Assembly (NCBI GenBank): GCA_023247155.1
Contig: JAHFGZ010000020.1
Location: 1-8,381 of the forward strand
From: Candidatus Omnitrophota bacterium
GTDB lineage: Bacteria > Omnitrophota > Gorgyraeia > Aquiviventales > Aquiviventaceae
Length of the DNA: 8,381 bases
Direction of reading: 5' to 3'
Below, piece by piece: positions 1 through 7,433 of the stretch. Each line of letters begins with the position of its first letter. Positions within the stretch are counted from its first letter, which is position 1. The notes under the pieces are model-generated. The model had not been told where the DNA came from, made no database searches, and worked only from the letters and a program-made list of their open reading frames with translations. Position numbers and translations under genes: made by a program.

Positions 1-3000
1 GCCGTCGAAGAGCCGCGCGTAGTAGTGCTTGAACTCCTGCGTGATGCGCTCGAACGTCTCGCGGAACTGCGCGCGCGCCGTGCGGTTGATCTGGGTGATG
101 GAGGCCTTGAGGTCGTCGCGCGCCTGGACGAGGTCCTGCTGCTGCGTCTGGAGGAACTCGAGGCGCCGCTTCAGCTCGTCATACTCCTCGACCGACCCCA
201 GGCTCACCGGGCCGATGCCCTCGAGCTTGGCCCGGAGCTTCTGGATCTGCTCGGCGGTGGCCGCCGCGCTCTCCTCGGTCAGCGGCGAGGGGCTGGCCCG
301 CTGCTCGGCCTGCACCGTCGCCTCATCGATCTGGTAGAGCTCCCGCAACCGCTCCATGAGGTGCGACCGGCGGAACGTCCGCTCGGAGAGCTGCTGAGTC
401 TGCTCCTGGATCTGCCGCATCAGCGCGGAGAGCTGCTGCTCCACCGCCAGGAGGTGCGGCAGGAGTTGGCCGCGCTTGGCCTCCTCGTCGCGCAGCGCCT
501 GGCCGATAGTCGCCGCCTCCGACTCGACGCGGACGCGCTCGTCCTGGAGCTGGCGGCCGCCCTCGCCGTGGGCCTCCACCTGCTGGGCGAGCTCCGCGGA
601 GCGCGCCTGCGCGTCGCGCCGCTGCTGGGCCTTCGCCTCAAACTGCCGGGCGATCTGCGCGAGGTCCGCCTCCACCTCTTGGGCCCGGCCCTGGAGCCCG
701 CCCAGCCGCTCGGTCAGCGACTGCAGGCTCGCCTCAACCTGCGCCCGCGCAATCAGCAGCTCCTGCTTGCGCTGCTCGGACGCCTCGCGCGAGGCCTGCG
801 CTTCCGCCAGCGAGCGCTCCAGCGTCTGCTGGCGATGTTCCGCCTCAGCGACCGCCTGCTGCGCCGCCGCGAGCGATGCCCGCAGCTCCTCCCGACGGCG
901 GCTGAGCTCCTGCACCTCGAAGTCGCCCGCCGCGCGCTCCTCGTCGAGCCGCTGCGTCTCCCGCGCCAACTGCCCGAGCTGCACGTCAAGCTTGTGCAGG
1001 GCCGGCGCCGCCTGCGCGAAGCGGCCCTTGGCCGACTCCTGCTCCGTCAGGCACGACTGCCAGGCCTGCTCCGCCTCCGCCGCCTCCGACTCGAGCCGCA
1101 GGAACTCTAGCTCGCGCGCCTGGAGGGCCGCCCGCCCCTGCTCCCAGCGCTGCTTCCGTCCGAGCCGCCCGTGCGCCGACGCCCGGGTCCCGCCGAAGCG
1201 CCACGACCGGCGATCCCACCGGTCGCCACGAACGCTCACGAGGCGCCCCTGCGGGGCGGCGCGCCCGGCCAGCAGCCGCTGGATGTCGTCGATGACCCAG
1301 GAATCGTTCAGGAGCCAGTCCACGAGCGGCTGGTACTGCGGCTCGGCGCGCACGAACTCCTTCACGGCGCCGGTGACCCCTTCGCCGACATCCACCCGTT
1401 CCATCGACAGCGCGACCGGGCAGTCGGAGAGGACGAGGAACCGGCACCCCGCAAGCTGCTGCGCGGCCAACGCCTCGCGGCAGCGCGCCAGCGTCCGGCG
1501 GTCGCGCACCACGAGCGCGTCGGCCAGCGGCCCCAGCGCGGCCTCCACGACGTCTTCATAGCCGGGCAGCGCCTGGACGAGGTCCACGAGCGGGCCGAGC
1601 AGCCCGTCGATCGACTGGCCCATCAGCGTCTTCACCGCGTCCGGAAACCCTTCATAGCGGTGCCAGAGATCCTCCCACAGGGCGACCTGGGCGCGCTCGC
1701 TCGCCAACTGATCGCGCACCTGGTGGAGCCGTCCCGTCAGCTCATGGCGCCTCGCTCCGGCCGCGTCGAGCGACCGCTGGGCGAGGGCGAGGCGGCCCTG
1801 CAGCTCGTCGTGCTGCCGCTGGAGCGCCTCGCGCTCCTGCCGGGCGGCTTCGTGCCGGCGCCGCGCGTCCTCTCCCTGGACCGCCCGCTGCGCGCGGCCG
1901 GCGTCGAGGCGCGCCGCCTGCGCCTCCAGCCCCTGCAGCTGCGACGTCGACTCCGCGAGCTGGTTCCGCTGGTGGGACGCCTCGGCGGCCGCCTCGAAGA
2001 GCTGGGCCTTGGCCTCGGTGACCGTGCGCAGCGCCGCGGCGCCGGCTGCGGTCAGGGTCGAGAGCTCCTCGCCGCCCTCGCTGAGCCGCTGCTGGATGGC
2101 CGCAAGCTGCGCGCGGATCTCCGCCTCGGCCCCGCCGAGGCGCGAGCGCTGCTCCTCAAGCTGCCCGAGCCGCGCGCGCAGCTGGCCTGCCTCCTGCTCC
2201 AGCCCCTGCGCCTGGCCCCTGAGCTCCTCGATCCAGCGCGCCTTGAGGGCCCGCTGGCTCTCGTGCTGCTCGATGTGGCTTTCGCACTCGACCGCCTTGG
2301 TCCGCAGCGCCTGGAGCTGCTGCTGGAGCGCGGAGACGGCGCTGTTGGCCGCTTCGAGCGAGGCCATGTGCGCGGTCTTCTGGACCTCACGCTCGTCGCG
2401 CTCGCGCTGCAGCGCCTGCACGCGCGCCTCGAGCTCCCGGTGGCGGCTCTCGCCGGCGCACAGCTCGTCCACGGCCAGGCGCAGCTCGAGCGACTTGAGC
2501 TGCTCCCACTGCGTTGTGTACTGGCGCGCCTTGTTGGCGGCCCGCTCGAGCGCCCCCACCTGCCGGCGGACCTCGCCGATGATGTCCGCGATGCGGACCA
2601 GGTGCTCCTCCACCTCGTCGAGCCGCCGGATCGTCTCCCGCTTCTTCGCGAGGTACTTGGCCACCCCGCTGGCCTCCTCGAACACGACGCGGCGCTCCTC
2701 GGGCTTCGAGGAGAGGATCAGGTCGATGTGGCCCTGCTCGATGATGGCGTACGTGCCGCCGCCGAGGCCCGTCCCCAGGAAGAGCTCCTGGACGTCCTTG
2801 AGGCGGCACGGGCTCTGGTTGATCAGGCACTCGCTTTCGCCGGAGCGGAAGACGCGGCGGGTGATCGTCACCTCGGAGAAGGAGATGGGCAGGAGCCCCT
2901 GCTCGTTGTCGATGGTGAGGTGCACCTCGGCCATCGACAGGGGCGCCTTCTGGTCGGTCCCGTTGAAGATGACGTCTTCCAGGCGGGGCGCGCGGACGTC

Positions 3001-3162
3001 GCGCGGGTTGTGCTCGCCGAGGACCCACCGGATGGCGTCGACAAGGTTGGACTTGCCGCTGCCGTTCGGACCGACGATGGCGGTGACGCCCCGTTCGAAA
3101 TGGACCGCCGTCTTCTGCGCGAACGACTTGAAGCCGACTAACTCGAGTGTTTTGACTCGCAT
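1..3162 (-). CDS. smc: Chromosome segregation protein SMC (3' end cut by window edge)
   Basis: SMC is the ATPase of the bacterial condensin (with ScpA and ScpB) that compacts and separates chromosomes. The frame is open for 1054 codons with no stop, then leaves the window. The N-terminal ATPase half is clear: the family opening MRVKTLELVGFKSF, Walker A GPNGSGKSN at residues 31-39, LEDVIFNGT shortly after, and the Q-loop region YAIIEQGHIDLILSSKPEER followed by FEEASGVAKY. A first coiled coil runs from about 170 to 490. The hinge lies at about 500-660 (GYEDVVEAALG near 534-544). A second coiled coil reaches the edge, ending in FKHYYARLFDG, the family segment just before the C-terminal ATPase lobe. 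The ABC signature and Walker B therefore lie outside; about 100-150 residues are missing compared with usual SMC length. The ATG at 3162 gives the canonical family N-terminus, but no Shine-Dalgarno is visible because a hairpin repeat abuts it. Confidence 0.97.
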   Translation of the reverse strand, partial: MRVKTLELVGFKSFAQKTAVHFERGVTAIVGPNGSGKSNLVDAIRWVLGEHNPRDVRAPRLEDVIFNGTDQKAPLSMAEVHLTIDNEQGLLPISFSEVTITRRVFRSGESECLINQSPCRLKDVQELFLGTGLGGGTYAIIEQGHIDLILSSKPEERRVVFEEASGVAKYLAKKRETIRRLDEVEEHLVRIADIIGEVRRQVGALERAANKARQYTTQWEQLKSLELRLAVDELCAGESRHRELEARVQALQRERDEREVQKTAHMASLEAANSAVSALQQQLQALRTKAVECESHIEQHESQRALKARWIEELRGQAQGLEQEAGQLRARLGQLEEQRSRLGGAEAEIRAQLAAIQQRLSEGGEELSTLTAAGAAALRTVTEAKAQLFEAAAEASHQRNQLAESTSQLQGLEAQAARLDAGRAQRAVQGEDARRRHEAARQEREALQRQHDELQGRLALAQRSLDAAGARRHELTGRLHQVRDQLASERAQVALWEDLWHRYEGFPDAVKTLMGQSIDGLLGPLVDLVQALPGYEDVVEAALGPLADALVVRDRRTLARCREALAAQQLAGCRFLVLSDCPVALSMERVDVGEGVTGAVKEFVRAEPQYQPLVDWLLNDSWVIDDIQRLLAGRAAPQGRLVSVRGDRWDRRSWRFGGTRASAHGRLGRKQRWEQGRAALQARELEFLRLESEAAEAEQAWQSCLTEQESAKGRFAQAAPALHKLDVQLGQLARETQRLDEERAAGDFEVQELSRRREELRASLAAAQQAVAEAEHRQQTLERSLAEAQASREASEQRKQELLIARAQVEASLQSLTERLGGLQGRAQEVEADLAQIARQFEAKAQQRRDAQARSAELAQQVEAHGEGGRQLQDERVRVESEAATIGQALRDEEAKRGQLLPHLLAVEQQLSALMRQIQEQTQQLSERTFRRSHLMERLRELYQIDEATVQAEQRASPSPLTEESAAATAEQIQKLRAKLEGIGPVSLGSVEEYDELKRRLEFLQTQQQDLVQARDDLKASITQINRTARAQFRETFERITQEFKHYYARLFDG

Positions 3163-3164
3163 CG

Positions 3165-3228
3165 AAAATTGGGACCGGGTCTATTGTTCGATCGCGCTCG
3201 AAGGAAACAGAGACCCGGTCCCATTTTT
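3165..3228. repeat. Hairpin repeat between SDR gene and smc
   Basis: Two 18-base arms, 3165-3182 and 3211-3228, are inverted copies with one mismatch; their core is GGGACCGGGTCT / AGACCCGGTCCC. The 28-base loop holds a second small inverted pair, TTCGA at 3187-3191 and TCGAA at 3198-3202. A run of eight T follows on the plus strand (3224-3231) and overlaps the stop codon of the upstream SDR gene. On the minus (coding) strand the structure ends two bases before the smc ATG and is followed by AATTTT. It may be a dispersed REP-like palindrome, a weak intrinsic terminator for the SDR transcript, or a structure masking smc translation. The structure is certain; the role is inferred. Confidence 0.8.
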
Positions 3229-3229
3229 T

Positions 3230-4027
3230 TTAACCGACGATGTCTTCCCCGCCATCGGCGCCGATGACGTTGCCCGTCACCCAGTCGGCGCCGGTGGTGG
3301 ACAGGACCGCAATGGCGCGGGCGACATCCTCCGGCACCGTGAGACGGTGGTGGGGGTTGCGCAGCTTCGAGAACTCCATCATCTGCTCGTTGCCCGGGAT
3401 CTTGCGCAGCGCCGGCGTGTCGGTGACGCCCGCGCGGATGCAGTTGGCGGTGGCCCCGCAGGGGGCGAGCTCCATGGCAAGCTGGCGGACGTGCGACTCC
3501 AGCGCCGCCTTCGCCGCGGAGACCGCGCCATAGGTCGGCCAGACCCGCGTGCCGCCCGAGCTCGTCATCGCGAAGATCCGCGAGCCCTTGCCGAGCAGCT
3601 TGCGGGCGAGGCAGTCCTGGACCCAGTAGACGAGGCTGTTGGCCATGACGTCCAGGGTCATCTCCATCTGGTCCTTGGTCAGCTGCTCTTTGGGATCGGA
3701 GGCCAGGTAGGGCTTGAGCGTCCCGAAGGCGAGCGAGTGCATCAGGACGGTGATGGGCGCGCCGCCCAGTGTGGGCTGCGCCTGGTCCAGCACCTCCTGC
3801 CGCTTGGCCGGGTCCGCCGCGTTCACGTTGAAGAAGAGCGCCTGGACCCCGCAGCCCTGGATCTCCTTGACGAGCTGCTCGATGCCGGCGAGCGCCGCCC
3901 GCCGGTCCAGGTGCACCCCGATGATGTGCATCCCGCAGCGGGCGAGCTCCTTCGCCGTCGCGGCGCCGAACCCGCTGGAGGCGCCCAGGATCAGCGCCCA
4001 CTTCCCTGACAGCGCTTCGGCCATCAT
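3230..4027 (-). CDS. Short-chain dehydrogenase, enoyl-ACP reductase FabI/FabL type
   Basis: A 265-residue, single-domain Rossmann oxidoreductase. The N-terminal cofactor loop is GASSGFG at 15-21. HSLAFG at 97-102 resembles the HSIGF-type stretch of FabI proteins, N130 fits the SDR structural asparagine, and the likely catalytic pair is Y166 and K173. The spacing Y-x6-K is that of enoyl-ACP reductases FabI and FabL, not the Y-x3-K of classical SDRs, and the segment around it (YGAVSAAKAALES) resembles FabL. The likely reaction is NAD(P)H-dependent reduction of the enoyl-ACP double bond in fatty acid elongation, in the cytoplasm. Another reductase role in this divergent subfamily remains possible, and no other fatty-acid gene is in view. 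Two ATG codons in tandem (4027 and 4024) follow a good Shine-Dalgarno; I chose the first. The gene sits 78 bases after the secretin gene and 67 bases before smc. Confidence 0.8.
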   Translation of the reverse strand: MMAEALSGKWALILGASSGFGAATAKELARCGMHIIGVHLDRRAALAGIEQLVKEIQGCGVQALFFNVNAADPAKRQEVLDQAQPTLGGAPITVLMHSLAFGTLKPYLASDPKEQLTKDQMEMTLDVMANSLVYWVQDCLARKLLGKGSRIFAMTSSGGTRVWPTYGAVSAAKAALESHVRQLAMELAPCGATANCIRAGVTDTPALRKIPGNEQMMEFSKLRNPHHRLTVPEDVARAIAVLSTTGADWVTGNVIGADGGEDIVG

Positions 4028-4032
4028 GCGTT

Positions 4033-4039
4033 CCTCTCC
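4033..4039 (-). promoter_or_regulatory. Shine-Dalgarno of the SDR gene
   Basis: GGAGAGG on the minus strand lies 5 bases before the ATG at 4027 and 8 before the tandem ATG at 4024. It supports a start here rather than at an internal codon, but does not decide between the two ATGs. Confidence 0.65.
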
Positions 4040-4105
4040 ATGAGCGTGTTGCGGAATGGACGGTAGCTTAGCACAAAAAAGGAACCGGTACCATGTTGCC
4101 GTCGG

Positions 4106-5944
4106 TTACGGCTCGTACTCGACCGCCATCCGGAACCGCACTTCGCTCGCGGGTGCGCCTTCCGGGAACGGCGGGAACGGCTGCGCCTGGTCCAGCGCCT
4201 CCGCGGCGGCGACGACGAACGGCTCGCCCTGGGGGCTGGTGATATCCTGGCCACTCACCAGCCGCCCGTCGTAGCTCAGGGTGAACGAGACGACCGCCGA
4301 GCCCGGCGGCAGGGCGGAGGCCCGGAACTGGTTGATGAGGTGGGCCTGCAGGCGGGTTCGCACCGCATCGCGGTAGCTCGCCGGCACCGGCTCCCGGAGG
4401 ACGATCGCCATCGGTTCGACCTCGGCCGCCTGGGGTATTGCCGCCTGGGAGCCGTCCGGCAGGGTGATCTGCGGCGTCAGGAACACCACCAGCTCCGTCT
4501 TCTTCTTCGTATCCGTCGAGCCCCGGAACGCCGCGCCCAGGAACGGGATATCGCCCAGGACCGGCAGGCGCGAGTCGGTCCGGTCGTGCTTCGTCTCGAT
4601 GAGCCCGCCGATGATGAGCGTGACGCCGCTTTTGACGAGCACGTTCGTCTCGGCCTCGGTGGAGGTCACGATGGGGATGCGGTTATTCTGGAAGGTCGTC
4701 ACCGTGGAGCTGCTGACCTCCGGACGGATCTTCATCTGGACGTGGCCGTCGGGCTTGATGTTGGGGGTAACGTACAGCTTGGTGCCGACGTCCACGAACT
4801 GGATCTCCGGGGCGGTGACGGTCGAGCCGGTCGCGGGCACCGTCGTCGTGGTCGTCACCACCGCCTCGCGCGTGCCGACGAGGATCTTCGCCTCCTGGTT
4901 GTTGGACACCATGATGCGCGGGTTCGAAATCGTCTCCGTGGTCGTGAGCTTCTTCAGCGCCTCGATGATGAGCTGCGAGTTGCCGGTGGCCGTGAGCAGC
5001 TTCAGCGCGCCGCCGGTCGCCGTCCCGCCGACGATGTCGCTGAGCACCCGGAAGTTCGAGCGGGCGGTGGTGTCCACGCCGCTGAGCACCCGGGCCCAGT
5101 CGATGCCCAGGTCCATCTGGTTGGTGAGGTCCACCTTGAGGATCTTGGCGTCGATGAGCACCTGCCCGTCGGGCACGTCGAAGGCGCGCACGACCTGGTC
5201 CGCCTTCTGCAGCACCTCCTCGAGGTCCGAGATGATCGCCTTGTTCGTGCGCGCGTCGAAGGTGAACGTCCCCACCGGCGAGAGCAGCTCCTGCACCTTC
5301 TCCTTGAGCTTCTCCGCATCCGCGTAGTTGAACGTGTAGACGCGGGTCTGGGTCGGCCGGTCCAGGTCCTTCAGGAGGCGCCGCATCTCCTCCAGCCGGC
5401 CCGGGACGTCGGTGAGGACCAGCGTGTTGGTCGCCTCGTCCACCACCACCTGCCCCACCGTCGACTTGACCTGGTTGAGGACGGTGGCGGCCTGGACCGC
5501 CTTCGCGTACCGCAGCGGCTGCACCAGGTTGCGCGTGCGCGCCTGGAACTTCTCGCCGTAGAGGAGCTCATAGTCGCGCGCCGTCATGACGGTCACGATG
5601 TCTCCCCGCTGCTCATACGCCAGCTCGTTGGCGCCGATGATGAGCTCGAAGGCGTCCCACACGTCGACGTCGTTCACGAAGATGGTGATGCGCCCCGTCA
5701 CGTTGCGGCCGGCGACGAAGTTGAGCCCGCTCTTCTGCGAGAACAGCTTCAGGACGTCGAGGATGTCCACCCCCTTCAGGTCCAGCGAGATGCGCTGGCT
5801 TGTCTGCAGGGGGCTCTCGACGCTCGAGGGGCTCACCGGCGCCTGCGCCTCCAGCGGCCCCGCCAGGCCGATGACCAGGGCCGCCGCCGCGCCCGACCGG
5901 CGCAGCACCCGTTCCGCGCCGGCCGCTCCCCGTCCTCTACGCAT
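4106..5944 (-). CDS. Secretin (GspD/PilQ/MshL family) with TonB_C-like C-terminal extension
   Basis: A 612-residue outer-membrane secretin, the ring channel of type II secretion or type IV pilus-like machines. An arginine-rich start and a hydrophobic segment (about 19-32) end at AQA near residue 35, fitting Sec export. An STN/N0-like domain follows at about 51-105 (ISLDLKGVDILDVLKLFS). Two NolW-type N domains lie at about 138-197 and 200-256. The secretin core spans about 258-493 and includes a threonine-rich gate stretch (364-368) and the hallmark LPVLGDIPFLG at 460-470, then KKKTELVVFLTPQI. After a short linker, residues 524-612 resemble the TonB/TolA C-terminal fold (VVSFTLSYDGRLVSG, then AAAEALDQAQPFPPFP), which is unusual for secretins. 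A purine-rich Shine-Dalgarno precedes the ATG. The gene is 15 bases after the GspC-like gene, so the two are probably co-transcribed. Whether the system is T2SS- or MSHA-like is not settled. Confidence 0.93.
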   Translation of the reverse strand: MRRGRGAAGAERVLRRSGAAAALVIGLAGPLEAQAPVSPSSVESPLQTSQRISLDLKGVDILDVLKLFSQKSGLNFVAGRNVTGRITIFVNDVDVWDAFELIIGANELAYEQRGDIVTVMTARDYELLYGEKFQARTRNLVQPLRYAKAVQAATVLNQVKSTVGQVVVDEATNTLVLTDVPGRLEEMRRLLKDLDRPTQTRVYTFNYADAEKLKEKVQELLSPVGTFTFDARTNKAIISDLEEVLQKADQVVRAFDVPDGQVLIDAKILKVDLTNQMDLGIDWARVLSGVDTTARSNFRVLSDIVGGTATGGALKLLTATGNSQLIIEALKKLTTTETISNPRIMVSNNQEAKILVGTREAVVTTTTTVPATGSTVTAPEIQFVDVGTKLYVTPNIKPDGHVQMKIRPEVSSSTVTTFQNNRIPIVTSTEAETNVLVKSGVTLIIGGLIETKHDRTDSRLPVLGDIPFLGAAFRGSTDTKKKTELVVFLTPQITLPDGSQAAIPQAAEVEPMAIVLREPVPASYRDAVRTRLQAHLINQFRASALPPGSAVVSFTLSYDGRLVSGQDITSPQGEPFVVAAAEALDQAQPFPPFPEGAPASEVRFRMAVEYEP

Positions 5945-5959
5945 CCTTCTCCCCTCCTC
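5945..5959 (-). promoter_or_regulatory. Purine-rich ribosome binding region of the secretin gene
   Basis: The whole 15-base gap between the GspC-like stop and the secretin ATG is purines (GAGGAGGGGAGAAGG on the minus strand). GGAGG lies at workable spacing, which supports the ATG at 5944 and tight coupling to the upstream gene. Confidence 0.7.
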
Positions 5960-6595
5960 TCACAGGCCCAACTCGACCCGTTCCCCTGACAGATTCAAGA
6001 CCACGCGGTTGTCCAGAACCTGCTCCAACACCGCGCCGTCCACGACCATCTGCCCCTCGGTCACAAAATAGGTCTTCTGCGTCTTGGAATCCTCGATGAT
6101 CGCCTGCGCGGGGTGGCCGGCGACGATGCCCATGAGCGTCAGCCGGGACGCCAATTGCGTCGCCGACCCGCTGGGCACCGACGGCTGGGCGGCGGATGCC
6201 GCGGGCGGCGCGAAGAGCGGCCGGGAGGCCGCGGCGGTGAGCGACGGGATCTCCGGCGCTGCCGGCTCGGCCGGCGCCCCGGCGGGTGGCGCGCCATCAA
6301 CCGGGAAGTTCATGACGACCGGCACGGTCACCATGGGAAGCGGGCGGAACGCCTGCACGAGCAGGATGACGAGCTCGACGCCCAGGACCGTCCCCAGGAG
6401 GCCGATCGCCGCCCTGAGCGACGGCAGCCGCCTGGCGCGTCCGGTCGGCTCGGGAGGCGGACGACGGATGGCCGCAGCGGCTCCGCCGGCTGGTGCCGGC
6501 GCGGCCCCCTCCGCCGGCCCCGCGGTCGCAGGCCGCGGCGCAGGCCACTTGCCACGGATCAGCTTGAGCAGCTTTTCTTCAGGCGGCGGCTTCAT
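5960..6595 (-). CDS. GspC-like (HR domain) inner-membrane clamp protein
   Basis: A 211-residue bitopic protein. Residues 1-58 form a cytoplasmic segment rich in proline, alanine and arginine. One transmembrane helix lies at about 63-83 (AIGLLGTVLGVELVILLVQAF). A proline/alanine-rich periplasmic linker follows with SRPLF at 124-128, like the SRxLF element of GspC and PilP proteins. The C-terminal domain, 148-211, reads as an HR domain: LTLMGIVAG, AIIEDSKTQKTYFV, then NRVVLNLSGERVELGL. In type II secretion the GspC HR domain binds the N0 domain of the secretin, which is the next gene here. No PDZ domain follows, so the protein is shorter than typical GspC; GspB, MshK or PilP-like proteins are alternative labels, and GspB would fit the adjacent ExeA-type gene. 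The ATG at 6595 overlaps the ATPase stop as ATGA, implying translational coupling. Longer in-frame upstream starts would overlap the ATPase gene and are unlikely. Confidence 0.8.
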   Translation of the reverse strand: MKPPPEEKLLKLIRGKWPAPRPATAGPAEGAAPAPAGGAAAAIRRPPPEPTGRARRLPSLRAAIGLLGTVLGVELVILLVQAFRPLPMVTVPVVMNFPVDGAPPAGAPAEPAAPEIPSLTAAASRPLFAPPAASAAQPSVPSGSATQLASRLTLMGIVAGHPAQAIIEDSKTQKTYFVTEGQMVVDGAVLEQVLDNRVVLNLSGERVELGL

Positions 6596-7431
6596 GACGC
6601 GGCGGCCTCGCGGGCCCACCGGACCTCGTCCTGGAGGAGGGCGTCGATCAGCCCCTCGTCCACCAGCGATGTATCGTGCATCACGAGCGACTCCAGCGCG
6701 TTGTGGCACAGCAGCGCGATCCGGCGCGGGTAGCCCTGCGTGGCATGGTGGATGGCGCGGATGGCCTCCGGGGTGAACAGGGCCCGCCCCTCGGCCAATC
6801 CGGCCGAGTGGAGGCGGAACTGGATCATCTCCGCGGTCTCCTGCTCGCTGAGCGGGTTGATGAGGTACCTCATGGCCACGCGGTCCATGAAGTTCCGGAT
6901 CCGCCCGATGCGCGCGAGGAGCTCCATCTGCGCGAAGATGACGAGCTGGAGGAGCTTGAACTCGTTCGTCTCGTAGTTGAGGAGCATGCGCAGGTTCTCC
7001 AGCATGTCGAGCGAGAGCTTCTGGCCTTCATCCACGATGAGCACCGTGGTCCTCCCCTCCATCACCCCGCCCTGGAAGAGGTGGTGCTCGATCGCCTCGC
7101 GGCAGTCGAGCGTGGACTTGCCCGGGGCCTGGACGCCGAAGAGGCGCGAGAGGTGCGTGAGGAACTGGTACTCGGATTCGAACAACGGGTCCAGGATCAT
7201 GTGGAAGACGAACCCGTCCTCCTGGGGCACGTTGGCCAGGAGGGTGCGGGCGAGCGTCGTCTTGCCGGTCCCCACATCACCCAGGATCAGGGAGAGCCCG
7301 CGGCGGAGCCGGATGGCGATCTCAAGACGCGCGAGCGCCTGCATGTGGGAGCTGGAGCGGAAGAAGAAGGCCGGGTCCGGGCTCGTGGAGAACGGCTCCC
7401 TCGCCAACCCCAGCGCCTGGTAGTAGCTCAT
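6592..7431 (-). CDS. ExeA/GspA/MshM-like AAA+ ATPase
   Basis: A 279-residue AAA+ ATPase of the ExeA family. The opening YYQALGLAREPFSTSPDPAFFF is the family N-terminus and supports the ATG at 7431. Walker A is GDVGTGKT at 51-58, Walker B is TVLIVDE at 129-135, the sensor-1 region is LVIFAQ at 163-168, and arginine-finger candidates lie near 178-184 ahead of MRYLINPLSEQET. The C-terminal lid has TQGYPRRIALLCHNAL (231-246). ExeA/GspA works with ExeB/GspB to let the secretin assemble through peptidoglycan; MshM is the equivalent in MSHA pilus clusters. Typical ExeA has a further membrane segment and a periplasmic peptidoglycan-binding domain; both are absent, so this is the short, cytoplasmic MshM-like form. 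It overlaps the GspC-like start by four bases. No good Shine-Dalgarno is visible; the region before the start is filled by a hairpin repeat. Confidence 0.93.
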   Translation of the reverse strand: MSYYQALGLAREPFSTSPDPAFFFRSSSHMQALARLEIAIRLRRGLSLILGDVGTGKTTLARTLLANVPQEDGFVFHMILDPLFESEYQFLTHLSRLFGVQAPGKSTLDCREAIEHHLFQGGVMEGRTTVLIVDEGQKLSLDMLENLRMLLNYETNEFKLLQLVIFAQMELLARIGRIRNFMDRVAMRYLINPLSEQETAEMIQFRLHSAGLAEGRALFTPEAIRAIHHATQGYPRRIALLCHNALESLVMHDTSLVDEGLIDALLQDEVRWAREAAAS

Positions 7432-7433
7432 GG

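Noticed and set aside
1171..3141. Long plus-strand open frame opposite smc (also 25-1110).
   Set aside because: It is in codon register with smc on the other strand and its product is a leucine/arginine-rich low-complexity string with no domain. The minus frame gives a clear SMC.
1..3162. Possible frameshift or pseudogene in smc.
   Set aside because: I read the minus frame triplet by triplet; it is open throughout and keeps both coiled-coil parts and the hinge, so it is only cut by the window edge.
3211..3231. Intrinsic terminator for a plus-strand gene (stem followed by eight T).
   Set aside because: No plus-strand gene exists upstream. The feature is better treated as a hairpin repeat with possible weak terminator action on the minus strand.
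2009..4009. Long plus-strand open frame spanning smc and the SDR gene.
   Set aside because: It crosses the intergenic hairpin and two well-supported minus-strand genes, and the product is compositionally biased. It is a product of high GC content.
4079..4094. Rho-independent terminator after the secretin gene (GGTACCGGTTCC followed by six T on the minus strand).
   Set aside because: The palindrome has no room for a loop and has mismatches, so a stable terminator hairpin is doubtful.
4340..5989. Plus-strand open frame opposite the secretin.
   Set aside because: The product is arginine, histidine and valine repeats typical of antisense GC-rich coding; the minus strand holds a complete secretin with its hallmark motifs.
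6596..6709. Longer N-terminus for the GspC-like protein starting at 6709.
   Set aside because: It would overlap the ATPase gene by over 100 bases and add residues unlike the family; the ATGA-overlapping start at 6595 is far more natural.
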